DNA from: Toxonevra muliebris
Lineage: Eukaryota; Arthropoda; Insecta; Diptera; Pallopteridae
Direction: 5' to 3'
Length of the DNA: 64,000 nt
Assembly: GCA_963691655.1 (NCBI GenBank)
Contig: OY829326.1
Span: 110,581,388-110,645,387 of the forward strand
The notes below the pieces were generated by a model that did no database searches, was not told the origin of the DNA, and saw nothing but the letters and a program-made list of their open reading frames with translations. Positions 10,544 through 24,000 of this stretch are shown here, piece after piece. How positions within the stretch are numbered: the first letter of the stretch is position 1; every line of letters begins with the position of its first letter. The position numbers and the translations under genes were made by a program.

Positions 10544-13052
10544 TGTACCGTAATTTTTGACCAATTTTGTCCCCTCCCCCTGGTCGTAACACATCGTAGC
10601 AAAACAGCTCCCCCTCTCCCTTCCAGTAACGTAACAAATTTTTATTTATGAAATTGGCTTTTTTTAATTTAACCTATTTATATCGATATCTTTTGAATTA
10701 GTTAACCAATTAAAAATCCAATTATGCATGTTTCCTATCACAATAACTTTCAGTTAGTATCAAGAACAACCGGACATTTTTAGCCCGATTTATAATTTTT
10801 AAATTATATAAAAATTTAAAAAATTAAAAAATTACAATATTTCACAAAATGATCCATAAAAACATTTTAGACATGATTTTCGAATTCAGCGGCAGAAAAT
10901 TGATTTTATAAACTAGTGAATTTTTGAAGTCATCTGTATTTGATAGTATGAAATTGACGTTACGTAACGCAGTTAATGAACGTAATACTTCATAACAAAT
11001 TGTTAGACCCCTCCCCCCTCACGTGTAGGGCTTTCTTCGATAAAGTAAAAAAAAAAAAATTAGAAGTCAACAAAATCGGAGCCCTGGTAAAACCCGATAA
11101 AGTAAATAAAAATTACAAGTAAAAAAAGTAGGAGCCCTTGTTATGAAGATCTAAGTATGAGGATGCAATTTAATTTTAGATTCCAAAACAATTTTCAAAA
11201 ATTAGCCTTTTTCAAACATTTTTTTAATTTTATGCTGTTTCTAAACTATTAACATGCTTTTATGAAAGTAAGAAAGCAATCAAACTTAAAGAATTTGTGG
11301 CTGTTTACACGGGCACAAGCATGAACGCCTGTCTGAAAGAAAGGTAGAAAAAGATAGAAACTCGCCTATCTTTTTTAACTACCTATTTTTTCGACCTCTG
11401 TCTTTCTGACAGGTATTCATGCTTCATAATGCAGCTTGAAAATTTGCTGGCTTGGTTGATGAGTGAGCTATACCTACCTTTCCTTTATGCATTAATTTTT
11501 TAATTAAGTGCAGTCTTGCACAACACTGTATGTACGAGTAATTAAAAATGGATTTTTATATCTAAAATTAATATTAGAAATATTTATAAGGTTCCTAATT
11601 ACATTTAAATATACTTATTTGAATAATTTTGTTTTGTTATATTATTATGTAAATATATGATTTAGTGTTTCGGTTTTTGTTTTTGGCTTTTCATTTAAAT
11701 TTAATGTATGTATGTATGAATGTATTTTTTTTTTATTCTAAGTATATTCGACTATAAGTATTGTTTCATTATCTCACTCGAACATTTTACTTAATTTGTT
11801 ACTATTGCGACGTATGTATGTATGTGTGAATGTGAATGTATGCAATGATCGTTAGATAAGTATTATATAAACAATACCCAGCGATGGATCAAAACACGTA
11901 TTTACTATTAGTTCTTGGCACATATAGGATTGGCGGTGGCTTATACATACAGTCATGAGTATAAAAATATTTAAAATTTGGAAAAATTAATATAAACACC
12001 AATGTTTATACTGGTTAATACAAGAATCTCCAGCTGGTAACATTTTTATGCTTAAGACAGGTGCGTACGTAGGGGTGTTTCAAACTTCCCTCGGAATCGG
12101 TCGAAAATTAATATTTTAGTTTTAAAGTTAGGATGGAAAAATTACTACCAGTTAGTCATTGATAAAATTTTTTTATTTTTTTTATAAATTTTAAATGGGA
12201 ATTGCTTTAAAAAATGACTTAATCTAGCCGGCACTGGCTTTAAAACATTATACACAGTATGCCCAAAATTTGTTTACACCCCAAGGAATTTATAAATCAA
12301 TGCGTATAAATAAGCCGTGAACAATTTTCTAAAAATCTGAAGAATTGGTATATAATTATTTACTATGTTATTTACTACATATTTATTTATTAAATTATAA
12401 CTTTAAGTCCAAATATCAATATTAAAAAATTGTTTACACCCTTTCACAACTTTTATATTTAAAACGATAAACGATAAATGAAAAAGATCAAAACGGCAGT
12501 AAATGTGAATGCAAACCATGAATTTTGATCTACCCCTTGACCACTCTTAGCGTAAAAAAACAGCTCTATAGTATAATTGGGAAAGTAATAAAACATGGAA
12601 TACAAAAAAAATAAAAAAATTTACCAAATCTTAAGTACCAGTTTTACAATTGCAAAAATCAAAACCTATCAAAATGTTTAAATTATTGAAAAATAAAATG
12701 GAAATTTGCGACAAGATTTATGTATAGATTTTAAGAGCAAATTATTGCAAATATCTACCGGAGGTTGTGTGTGGGTTATACCAATTTTTGTTTTATGGAA
12801 ACAATAAAAAAACAAACTTAAATTTTAATTTCCTGCATCTCGCAGGATGTTCTGAAACAAAATGACTTTCACAGAACTACACGAAGAATTGATGTAGACG
12901 ATTAATTTCATTATCGGTATTCGATGTAAGGTTGGTTGCCTTTTCTATGTTTGATAGTAAGAAGCAACCATTGATTTTTGGCACTCTTCTGCCTACTTTC
13001 AACCAAGATTAACTTAGTCAAGTCCAAAAAAAGTGATTTTAGTATTTAGTAG
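10544..13052. other. intergenic, repeat debris without clear borders
   Basis: C-rich tracts at about 10570-10620 and 11008-11025, each close to TACGTAAC-like motifs, look like pieces of the repeat whose left end is at 9787. A motif acagtatgcccaaaatttg near 12254 resembles a Tc1-type terminus, but I could not pair it. No host gene seen. Confidence 0.35.
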
Positions 13053-13216
13053 ATATAAGGCATGTATAGGAAAAAAACTGGTCGACATTAACTTGTTATA
13101 AAAATTATATTTTTTAAACAAAAACAAAAATTCACACATCAATTGAAAGGTTATAAAAGTAACTTAAAGAAAAATAAAAACTTTATTTATTTGGTTGGTG
13201 CGTATGCGAACGATCG

Positions 13217-15007
13217 CTACTTTGACTTAACTCCAGCCATTAAACGTTGCACATCACTTCGGGACATTTGAGATGACACAGTAGTCCACTTTTTCTGCAG
13301 CTGTTTCTCATTTTTGACCATTTGCTTCGTTTTTAGCAATTTTCTTTTCATTATAGCCCAATATTTTTCTATCGGCCGAAGTTCTAGGCAATTTGGGGGA
13401 TTGGCATCTTTTGGAACAATTTGTACCATTTTCTCTTTATACCACGTCATTGCCGTTTCGCCGTAATGGCAAGTTGCCAAATCTGGTCAGAAGAGGACAG
13501 GAGCCTTGTGAAAACGTACCATTGGCAGTAGACGTTTTTGTAAGCACTCTTCTACGTAAATTTGTTGGTTGATGGTACCAGTAGTGACAAAAACTGCACT
13601 CTTTATGCCGCATTGGCAAATTGCTTGCCAAACCAAATATTTCATCGCACACTTGTCCACTTTCTTTGGCTTAAATTTAGGCGCAACATCACCTCTCGTT
13701 CTTGAAGTGTAAAATAGTTGACCAGGAAGCTGATTAAAGTCTGCTTTGATATACGTTTCGTCGTCCATGATCATACAATCAAAATTATGTACAATTTTGT
13801 CGTACAGCTTTCGTGCGCGAGTTTTTGCAATTGCGTTTTTTTTGTCATTCCGGTTCGGGGCTAGCGGAACTTTATACGTCTTAAGTCCTTTTACTCTGCG
13901 TACTTTTTGAACATATCCGGGTGATATATGGACTATTTCAGCAAGATCTCTGATGGGAAGGCCTGGATTTCTCTGAAACAAGTTTTTCACTTTCTTTGCT
14001 TTTTCCTCCGAGATGAACCCCTTCTTTCGCCCACTTCCAGTTTTCCTTTCAGTAGTTAGTCGTTCACTAAAGTTTTTAAGCACTAAAGTTACAGTAGATT
14101 TTGCAATTTTTAAACTTTTGGGCATATCTTTATGTGACATATGAGGCATTTCATATGAAGCGGACAACGAAAAAAAAGTAAGGTTCTGAAATTTGTTGAC
14201 ATTCGGCTTAATAAAACCTGTAGAAAATATAAATGTAGACACACAATTTTTTTTTTCGTATGAAGCTTATTTGCCAAGTTATGGGTTTTTAAAGAATTGA
14301 CGAAATTGAAATATGGATTTTTAAAAATAATTTTTGGAATTAAGCAAATTTACAATAAAATATTGAACATGGTAATTTACTGTTCTTTTTAACTATGGAA
14401 TCAGACCGGAAATTAAACCGGAAGTAAAAGTTTAAAATTAGAATTTCAATAGCTTCAACCATTTAAAAAAAAAATTATTTTTCAAAATTTAGCTTAAAGT
14501 ATTTAAATAATACCCTTAAAGTTTAAAAAGGGGATCTGCATTAGTTTAGGAGATACATGAATTAAAGTACATAGCTAACACGCTCAGGGCGACACCTATG
14601 TATCTATCTCCTAAACTAATGTAGATCCCATTTAAAAATTTAAAGGACATTATTTAAATACTTTAAGCTAAATTTTTAAAAATATTTTTTTTTTTTTAAA
14701 TGGTCGAAGTTATTTAAATTCTGTTTTTAAACTTTTACTTCCGGTTTGGTGCATAAAAAAATTTTAATTTCCGGTCTAATTCCATAATTGAAATCGAAAC
14801 AGTAAATTTCCTATTTAAATTACCATGATCAATATTTTATTGTAAAATTGTGTGTCCACATTCATATTTTTAAGAAGTTCAAGTAGGCCGAATTTCAAAA
14901 CTTCACATTTTTTTACGTTGTCCGCATCACATGAAATGCCTCATTTGTGGAAAATCTTGGTTTTTGCGCAAAATTATATAGCGCTTGTTCGATTTCGATG
15001 GATTCAT
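13217..15007 (-). pseudogene. DD37E Tc1/mariner transposase, interrupted
   Basis: Read on the minus strand, the frame starts with ATG at 15007, runs about 22 codons (MNPSKSNKRY...) and is broken by the foldback insertion at 14941. It resumes at 14143 with MSHKDMPKSLKIAKSTV, a helix-turn-helix DNA-binding region, followed by the GRKKG hinge. Catalytic residues visible are D in MIMDDETYIK, D in PDLATCHYG and E in LRPIEKYW. There are 37 residues between the second Asp and the Glu. An in-frame TGA stands where a Trp is usual (F-stop-PDLA, near 13484), so the copy is dead twice over. The stop codon is at 13217-13219. Family members act by cut-and-paste at TA sites. Confidence 0.88.
14144..14941. 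mobile_element. foldback element inserted in the transposase frame
   Basis: The sequence is almost entirely one long inverted repeat. The left arm runs 14144 to about 14577 and the right arm about 14590 to 14941, with a short loop around 14578-14589. The arm tips read AGGCATTTCAT. Matching segments include GCGGACAACG, GACCGGAAATTAAA, AACCGGAAGTAAAAG, TTTAGCTTAAAGTATTTAAATA and TTAGTTTAGGAGATA. The flanks are catatg (14138-14143) and catttg (14942-14947), consistent with a 6-bp duplication carrying one change. Excising it rejoins the transposase frame exactly. It has no coding capacity that I can see. Confidence 0.8.
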
Positions 15008-15421
15008 TTTGCGTAATGTAAAAAAATCAGAAAAATAATGATGCAGAAATATAAAACGAAAAATTCTCTACGAATTAATAACAGTAACATTTGCTGTAAC
15101 TGTCATATTTGAATTAATACAACATGTTTATTGCGACCAGTTTTTTTCGTATACACCTTATACCTTACTTTTCAGATTTCAGATTTTTTTTTACGCTTTG
15201 TTTCAAAATTTGTTGGGATGTGCACAAATTTTGGATGAAAATGTGTATACAAAAATAAATGAATTTCTAGTTCCAATCCCTTGCCCGCCATTACCCCTTG
15301 CCTTGGGGCCATAATGCAATGTTTTAATCGAATTTAGTTCTGTTTTCAATTTCGTTAATTCTGCGAAAGTATGTAAGACACTTGACATGTATAGACATTG
15401 TATTTTGTTGTTTGTAATTAC

Positions 15422-15691
15422 CAGGGCTACTTTTTTCCAGCTAATGCTTGTTTTAGCATATTTCGCATATTTTAGAAGATATTTTTTCTAACGCATGCAT
15501 ATTTTACAGATTTAGAAGAAAAGCGCATATTTAAAGCTTTTTTTAAACGTCTTTAATATACTAAGAGTATGTATATTGATAAATAAAAATGGGAAATTAA
15601 AGGAAATAGTAGTAAGTTATATTTATAGAAAGAAGAAACAAACGTAGTTTTATGGCATCTGTGTAGTATTGCAAACTTTTATTTTTTTCAC

Positions 15692-15728
<37 letters not shown>

Positions 15729-16664
15729 AATTGTTCGCTAATAGTGCGGACATACGAGAATGAATTTCGTTGAAATTCTGAATTTCAAATTTAAGTGATA
15801 CACAACAAAAAAGGAATTTCAAATTCATTTCTTGGCAGATTATAAGTTTGGAGAAGAGGAAGAACTTTTGTGTGTGTTTTGTGTAAATAAAAAGAAATGA
15901 AAATGCTGCCTTTCAATTGGATTTGGACATCAAGAATGTAATATAGCAATTATGGATAATTGGAAGCATGGCAATGAGTTACTCTCCGAATCTATTATTT
16001 TATGTTTTCACTTAAAAAATATTACAACAGCAGCTGTCTAAAATAATGTAAATTATTCCTGTTTTTTACAACGTTTTGTTTGAGGGTTGTTAGCTACTTT
16101 CTTCATTTTAATTGCATTTCGTTGAAAATCGTATAAAATGCAGAATTTCACTTGATAGTCTTCGTATGGCGAATTTGCGCATTTCAGACGCATTTCCGCT
16201 TTATAATACTGATATCGTATTGGCAGTTATTAAAACAAATTTGTGGATCATAGTGTCCAATATAAAAACTAGTGTGTTGCAGAAGTTCATAATGCGCTTT
16301 ATTAAAATATTTCAACGTAATCCCATTTACAAAACGCTAGAGGCTATGTACAAAACTATGTATATTGCACATACTGATATTAGCGACAACTGCATTCAAA
16401 AATTATTACCGGCTGATTTAGCAGAATTCAAGTTGTGTTCAATGACATTTTGTGATGAAGAACGTTAATTTTCGTTATTTAAATTTATTTTGAGCGATAA
16501 CCGTAGAAGTTACAAATTTTTAAAATTTACAAAAACTTTTAATTGTAAAATGCAATAGTAATTAAAAATAAAGAAAATATAATTTTTACGCATATTTTGC
16601 TTAAAAATTATGCTGTTTTGCTGCATATTTCACTCATTTTTTGTGCTAGAAAAAACTAGTCCTG
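15422..16664. mobile_element. hAT-like element, 1243 bp, exact 8-bp target duplication
   Basis: The 8-bp GTAATTAC occurs directly at 15414-15421 and 16665-16672. Immediately inside are inverted termini CAGGGCTACTTTTTTCCAGC and, on the other strand, CAGGACTAGTTTTTTCTAGC (17 of 20 match). CAGGG-type tips and 8-bp duplications are the hAT signature. Subterminal sequences repeat gcatatttcgcatatttt-like motifs in both arms. A long TA microsatellite lies at about 15696-15724. The single open frame at 16112-16468 is too short to be a complete transposase, so this copy is non-autonomous or decayed. Confidence 0.9.
16112..16468 (+). CDS. 118-residue open frame inside the hAT-like element, unknown
   Basis: I do not recognise a domain. 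The C-terminal half (from SVLQKFIMRFI to DEER) has a normal amino-acid mix with acidic and charged residues, unlike the low-complexity frames elsewhere, and ends in TAA 196 bp before the element's right tip. It could be the eroded end of a transposase. The N-terminal part is less convincing, and the ATG at 16112 is only the first available. Confidence 0.35.
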   Translation: MHFVENRIKCRISLDSLRMANLRISDAFPLYNTDIVLAVIKTNLWIIVSNIKTSVLQKFIMRFIKIFQRNPIYKTLEAMYKTMYIAHTDISDNCIQKLLPADLAEFKLCSMTFCDEER

Positions 16665-16672
16665 GTAATTAC

Positions 16673-18066
16673 TTTACCCACGCCATTACACATAAAATAA
16701 TAAGAAAAACAAAAAATACCAAAAACAAAATTTTTATATAAAAAAATATTTCAGGATGCAAAAGAGTGATCCAAGAAAGAATAAAACTAGTAGAAAGTCT
16801 ATGTTTCGATTTATTTTCTCGTTTAACAGAGAGGAATTTCAAAGTAATTTTCGCAACATTGTTAGTTTTTAGGGTTAAACTAGGATTACCATACGCCATT
16901 TTTGTGAAGACATGTTGGGGGAGTGCCCTAGTTTTTGGTTAAAATGCCCTGGTTGTCATGACTGAAATACAGTTCCCATAAGAGAATTTCTTCAACCGAA
17001 CAAAATTTTTCCGTTTTCCCACAAATTTACAGAATAATAAATAAATGAAAAAAAGAAAAAGTAGAAAACAGAGCATGCGACTGCTAGTTTTATTTAGTTA
17101 AAATAAGAAAAAAAAGCGAGTGTCGAGACGCGTACTTTTTAATGCTGCAAATTGATTGGGGAGAGGCGTTGGTTACATTCTTGACCTAGATTTACTTTCA
17201 GGCCTTCAAGGCTTACCAGATTAGAGTTAAGTTATGACCTTAAAAATGTTTAGAACAAGAAAGGCTGATTGTTGTATTTTATTGATAAATTTAAAAAAAT
17301 AATTTTAAACAATTTATAATTTGCCCATAGGTACTTATTTTTTTGTGTCAATATAATTGAGCTATTTTCAGACCCACAACTGTACGTACAGTACAGCCAG
17401 AGTGCATTCTACAATATTCGCTCTTTTTGTTTCGTTTTGCTATTTAATTTTTTTGTTTGTGTAATTGTAAAATATATATATTTTTTGTTATATATTAAAT
17501 ATGTTTTTTTTTCGCTGTTTCATTTGTTGTATAAATAAATTTGTTCCATTTGAATTTTCTTGCCATTTAATTTTTTTTTTTATTTTAAATATAACCATTT
17601 TCCAAAATATTTTCTTAACCTTCAAAATTGAAAAAATAACATTTTCATTAAGTTTTAATATAACAAACATAATAAAATTAACAAATTTTATATATTTCTC
17701 TTATATTTTTGAATACATACAACAAAAATCATTTTTGCATTCACTTAATTTAATTTATTTTACCTAATTAAATTTTAATTTATTTTTAGATATTTTTTTT
17801 TATTACTAATTAATTAAATAATTAGTTAAGTTCTATGTTTTTGTTTTTATTATAATATTTAATATTATTTATTTACTATAAAAAACAACCCATCTTTTAT
17901 GTACGAGTAGAGATGATGAAAAATGAAGTATTGGACAAGTGGTGTAAATGTTTGTGTGGTGTGATGATTTCTCTCACACACACGCACACACATACATATA
18001 AATGCTTTATGTTAGTGTGTGTGTACACGTGTGTTAATCTGTATGGAAGTTGGCAATTCAGTGTTG
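16673..18066. other. spacer, probably includes the dpr 3' untranslated region
   Basis: This stretch lies directly downstream (minus strand) of the dpr stop codon. It is AT-rich with a CA/TG microsatellite near 17975-18030. Several AATAAA-like hexamers exist on the minus strand, so no poly(A) site can be chosen. No other gene seen. Confidence 0.4.
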
Positions 18067-21000
18067 TCATCGTTGGCACACTCTCACCGCAAGTAATGCA
18101 ATTACCACAACCGTTAGTAGAGGACTTAGTGTGGCCCCAGAGGCGTGCTGCATTGCAGCTGGTTCTTCACCTGAAATTATTTATGCAATTGATTATTTTT
18201 TATTTGCTCTGTATTACTTTTTATATGTGCTTATATAATTAATAAATTGTTTTTTTTTTTTTCGATTTACCATTTAGAACGTGAACAATCACAGTACCAG
18301 TAATGTCGGTGCCGAGCATGCACGTATAATTTCCAGTGTCGTGTCGATTGGCATTTGCGATGTAGAGACGACTTAGAGCACGTCCTGGCAACATGTCTGT
18401 TTTGACGCTATAATAATTAAATTAAATAAAAAATGAAAAAAAAAGATTATTGTGTGTTTTTTTCAATTATATACATACATTACTCTAGTATAAATTTTGA
18501 TTTAATCAAGGATGAATTAAAAAGAGAATTCGGATTCTTTGCTTCTTATTTACTTACTAAACACATATTAGCACCTATTGGCTATAATCTTTTGATTGTT
18601 TAGGACAAGATTCATTGGTCGTTGATATAAGCTTTATTGTTTTGTACATTAGTCGCCGTGGTGTAGTGGTTCTGTGCAGGACTGCACGACGCTGAGTGTC
18701 TTAGCAAAACTTTTCAATTAGCGCTCGAATTCAGCATGAAACTTAGGTCCCTTTCTAATCATGTATAAATAAAACACGCATAACATGAATAAAAGTGAAA
18801 AGCTCAGTCTAAGTAGGACCTCCATGGACTGTTTTGCCATAATATACACCCTAGTGTCATCATGTGGCTACGTTTCTAGTCCTGAGAATAGTGTTCATCA
18901 GGTCAGAAGATCAAAGATTGTGTTCAGCAGCAGTAGCTCGTCTTTTTCTGCATCATAAGGTTGAAAAAGTCAATACAATTCAAAAAGTCACCTTCTCAGT
19001 AAATATTGAATTAAATTCAATTATTAGGCTTTAAATAAAAATCTTATTTGGCCTAAAAAGGTTGAGAGAAATCTGTCCCAATTTTTATTGCACAGGTGGT
19101 ATTGATTGGTACCATTTTATAATGTTAAATAAGTTTTTCAGGGAAACCTACTCGTGACATTGCGGTATAAAATTGATTTCAAACTGTGCTGTGGAACGTT
19201 AACGAACGCTTTAGAATCAACTAAGTAAGTGATGCAGGACTCTTTCTTGCATTTGGCATTGTGCGAATGTTTGATTAAGGAATGAGTTGCCAGGTTTGAA
19301 GCTACCAACTAGAGATGCTTTTATGAACTAGGCAGAGGTTTTTGTATACATAAATGCTGTGTGCATAATATTTATACAATATCATCTTTCAATTGAATTA
19401 ACTGCTACCTTTGCTGACATCAATATCCAATATAAAACCAGCATTAACTGGTGCATTGATTGTGGTGATGTTGACAAAATTATACTAATTTGAATTGGAA
19501 CAATGATTATCTGTTGGCATTACTTAACAACAGATGACCATTTATTAATGTAATAATTAAGATAACATATTTAATACCCACCATTAATAACACCAGGCTG
19601 AAAATATGTATATTTTTCTGACTTTTCGTGGTTTTTAGCTGACTCCAGTATCCATACGGTTGAATGTAAGCAGCTAATGTTTCTCAGCCATCAAGGAAAC
19701 ATCTTTCAAAAGAAAATAAACCATCGATTGGTAGGTTCCGCTTGATCCTTATAAAAAATAACGGTATTTGAAGTTTATGAATTTCAAAAACTTGCAAATT
19801 TTAGGTTATAAAAAGTACGAGTTTGGGACGAAGTGCGAAACTGAAAATTATATATTGGGAGTATGAATGTATAAACTCGTATTTTTTTCGTAATTTGGAC
19901 ATTTATTATGAAAAAGTGATTATAAATTTATTCTTTAAAGTATTGTCCATCGTTAGCCACAACTTTTTCCCATCTTTCTGGTAGCATACGGATTCCGCGT
20001 CGAAAGAACTCCTCATGTTTTGAGGCTATCCACGAATCGACCCATTTTTTGAGTTCTTCGAAAGAACGGAAGTGCTGTTCAGCCAGGCCATGTGCCATCG
20101 ATCGGAACAAGTGGTAATCAGAAGGAACAATGTCTGGAGAATACGGCGGGTGGGGTAGCACTTCCCATTTCAGCGTTTCCAAGTATGTTTTTACTTGCCT
20201 TGCAACATGCGGCCGAGCATTGTCGTGCTGAAGAATAACTTCGTCGTGTATATTCTCATATTCTGGTCTCTTATCCTTTAATGCTCGGCTCAAACGCATC
20301 AATTGTAGTCGGTAGCGGTCGCCAGTGATCGTTTCATTCGGTTTCAACAGCTCATAATACACGACACCTTTCATATCCCACCAAATACACAGCATAAGCT
20401 TGGATCCATGGATGTTCGACTTTGCCGTTGATGTTGATGCATGTCCGGGCGGTCCCCATGATTTTTTACGCTTTGGGTTATCGTAACGTATCCACTTTTC
20501 ATCGCCAGTCACAATACGATGCAGAAAACCCTTTCTTTTCTGTCGTTCAATCAGCAGTTCACATGTGAAAAATCGTCGTTCGACGTCTCTCGGCTTCAAT
20601 TCGTACGGCACCCAATTTCCTTGCTTTTGAATCATTCCCAATGCTTTTAATCGTTTAGAAATGGTTGATTGATCAACTCCTAAAGATTCTGCAAGTTCTT
20701 GTTGCGTTTGACATGAATCTTCTTCGAGTAATGCCTTCAATTCGTCATCTTCGAACTTTTTCGGGCCTTTTCCGCCTGAGCGTAATAGTATTTAGTTCTT
20801 AACCCAAACTTCAAAATCCTGTAAGCTTGTTTTGTTATTTTCATAGCTTGCGCGTGTATAGCTGGTTAAAGTAAGCAAAAATATAAGAATTTTTTTTGTT
20901 TTGACGAAAAGTCAGAAAAATATACATATTTTCAGCCTGGTGTTATTAATCGTAGATATTAAATATGTGAATTAAAATTAAATTTACAAAAACTACTATC

Positions 21001-24000
21001 TTTTGGCTTTAGAACGCCATCTCAAACCTGAAGATATCTTTGACCAAACCTATTTTACAGTTAAAAAAGTAAAGCATTAAAATTACACTTTTCCAATTTT
21101 TTAATTCGCGCAGTGGCGAAGTGGAGCATGAGAAAAATTTATGATGTCAGATTTCCTTCTTTGAAACCCTAAAGAAGATTCTCACAAAGTTTGAGCAAAA
21201 TCTAGAATAGAGCAGCAAAGAAATTTTGATTTTTTAGACTCTTTTAGCTAATAGCTTCAAAACTATTTGACTGTTTTTAAAGCCTTAAGGCGTGGAAAAA
21301 AACGTACTGATTTACATATAAATATATGCCTAAAATACAAAAATGTTTTCGTTATGGAAATCTTATTAATTTCCACTTTTTGTTTGCTTTATGTATTTTG
21401 CTGAAAAAAAGTTTTCCCTACTATTGCAGAAGTCTAATTAAGTCTATGAAAATTGCAGTTTCTTTGCACGTAAGAAACTTTTTTTGAGCTTCATGTAGTA
21501 CGACAGAGTTTTTTGCATAAATTAATTTTAAAATCGAAGGCGCTTTATTATTCATAACTCTATTCGTTCGCTCCGTTCGCTCATTCCTTTGCCCTGTAGT
21601 ATGGCACTGTGAAAATAGTTTCCAAAGCGACAGTTTACAACTGGCGGTATTGCTCCTGCTGATGATGATGTTGCTGTTGTTGGTGCTAGTTTTATCCTTG
21701 ATGTTGCTGCTGTTCATAGTGATGCATTAATTTTCCTTGTATAAAAAACTTTCGCGAAAGTTTTGGAAATTTTGAGTGAAGGTACATTTAAATTCCAGTA
21801 CAGTTATGTATGCATACATACACTTGTATGCGTATAAGTGTATGCACACATACAGACATTGAGACATGTGCGTAAAGGAGCAAACTGACGTAATGTAATC
21901 AGCTGCAATAATTGAATTGTAACACAAACACGCCATTACAAAAGCGCCGAGGTTTCAGGCATTGTTGGTTGGGAATTTGAATGAAGTTTTGCAAGTTTAG
22001 CAATTTTCCAAAAATGTTCAATTGAGTTTGTGCGAGGTACTTGCACGCATGATTCATGTAATGGCATTTTTCTTTTTGTATTGATTGCCCATACATATGC
22101 ACAGTATGTACGGGTATGTATGCAAATGAGTTTATTTTAATGTATGCAGTGCTGTAATGTATTAAGAAATAAGTACCAAGTTTTTGTAGATTTCTGCAAT
22201 TTAAAAAATCGATGAAAAAAAGAGGTCTTCATGACTTTAGAAATTGAAATCGAAAAACTAAAAATTATGGAATCTTAAATCCAAACTCTCTTAGATGCAC
22301 GGAGCTCTGATGAAAACTGTGAATAAGGCAGAGTTCATCAAAATTCAAATTACCGAACATGCTGTCAGTTAATCAAATTCTAGTAGAATTATTCTACACA
22401 TTAACAGTAAGCATTTCGTAAACTCCTCGCCTTCGCTTATAAAAAAATGCTGTAGACAAGCCACCAACGTTTTGTTATTTTCCAACTGAGCAATGGTTGC
22501 TGATATTTTAGTTACACATCTCTGAGTTAATTTTTCCAGTGGCAGAAAATATACTCACAATACTCTGGACATCGTTCACTGCCATCTTTGTAAAAATCCT
22601 GGACACTGGGTTTTTTCGAGTAGATCTGGCGATAAAATAAGACAATTCTAAACATCTTCTGCTAGTCAAAATAGTAAAAGTCACTTTTTCCAAAGTCTTG
22701 GGTAAAATAAAACTGTTTATACCTCCGAGGTATTGAGTATTAATACCTGAAACAACGTTAGTCAAGGGATAAAGCCTATAGGTGCTACTATGCACTTATT
22801 TTAAGTACAACACAAGTAGTATACAAATATTCAAATGCAGTGCATACCTGATGCCACCGCGGCTGGTGTCATAGTTAAGCATACGTGTGCCGTGTCGCCA
22901 TGTTATGTAAGATGATGGCTGTGGAATTTTTGAAATGACACACTGCAATTCGATGGTGCTGCCAGCCTTGTAGTATTTCTCGGGGGTGGTTGAACCTCGT
23001 TCATCGAGAATTTCCACATGAGGAACTGTGAATAAACAAAGAAAATTGCACACATTATTAAGAACAGTACACAGAAAACTGAACCCAACCAAATTGAACA
23101 TAAAACAACACAAATTGTGATGTGGAGCCGATAGGAATCATACTAACATGAATATAAAAAATAACAACAGCGAATAACAGCAACAATGAAAACAACAACA
23201 AAATAAACACACACGAATGAAAAGCGACAAATGCCAAATTAAGAGAGTTAAGCGTTAATGGAGCGTTTCCACGTGCAAAACACACTCATGGACTTGGGTT
23301 TATTGAAGTATACTTTCTTTATGGCAATCTATACACGTAAGGGTGTGTTGACAAAAATTTGTTGTTTTTTAAATTTTCAAGTCGATAAATAATTGTCTCT
23401 GTATAGCACAAAAAAATGTGGGTCCTAAATTTTCTTAAAAAAATTGATAAATATGATATTTTTTTTACAATGAAGGATGAATGCAATTAGTTTTTATTAA
23501 AACAAATAAACGAAAATGTAAATAATAAAATATTTAATGATAAAAAAAACTTTTATCAACATTTCTTAAATTAGAACTAAAAAATTTTTAAGTTTATATA
23601 AGATGCGAGAGACCTAAATGTTGCTTTAGAGTATTATTTTATTTCTTTTATTTTATTCCACATCATATTGCTTTTTTCACATTTTTCAACTTGGTGAAAA
23701 AATTACTTCATTCTTCATTATAGAAAAGTAAGAAAAATTTTTAGTTTTTTTAAGAAAATTATAAACTTTAGGCCACTTGCGGAAGACCTACATTTTTTTC
23801 ATTTCGACCAAATTTTTTCTGGTATATGTGGGTCTATAGAGACAACTATTTATCGACTTGAAGTTTTGAATTTTCCAGAAAAAAAAACAAAAAAAGATCG
23901 ATACACCCTAATACACTTACATACACGTACACGTCTGCTGTATAAAATTGAAAAACGCGAATGAATGTACACGTATGTATTGGTGCCACAGAAATATAAC

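Larger units (their letters stand above)
13053..15163 (-). mobile_element. Tc1/mariner-superfamily element, DD37E type, dead copy
   Basis: Terminal inverted repeats of about 44 bp bound the element. The left copy (from 13053) and the reverse complement of the right copy (15119-15163) share TATAAGG, then GAAAAAAACTGGTCG, then AACWTGTT. Between them lies a minus-strand transposase with the superfamily catalytic triad. A later ~800-bp insertion (14144-14941) explains why the element is longer than the usual 1.3 kb. Confidence 0.88.

Noticed and set aside
12254..12290. Tc1-type terminus acagtatgcccaaaatttg
   Set aside because: No inverted partner was found on either side, so no element could be delimited.
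18650..18740. a third SINE head (tggtgtagtgg)
   Set aside because: The A-box-like motif is present, but the B-box match is poor and no body matches the other SINEs here.
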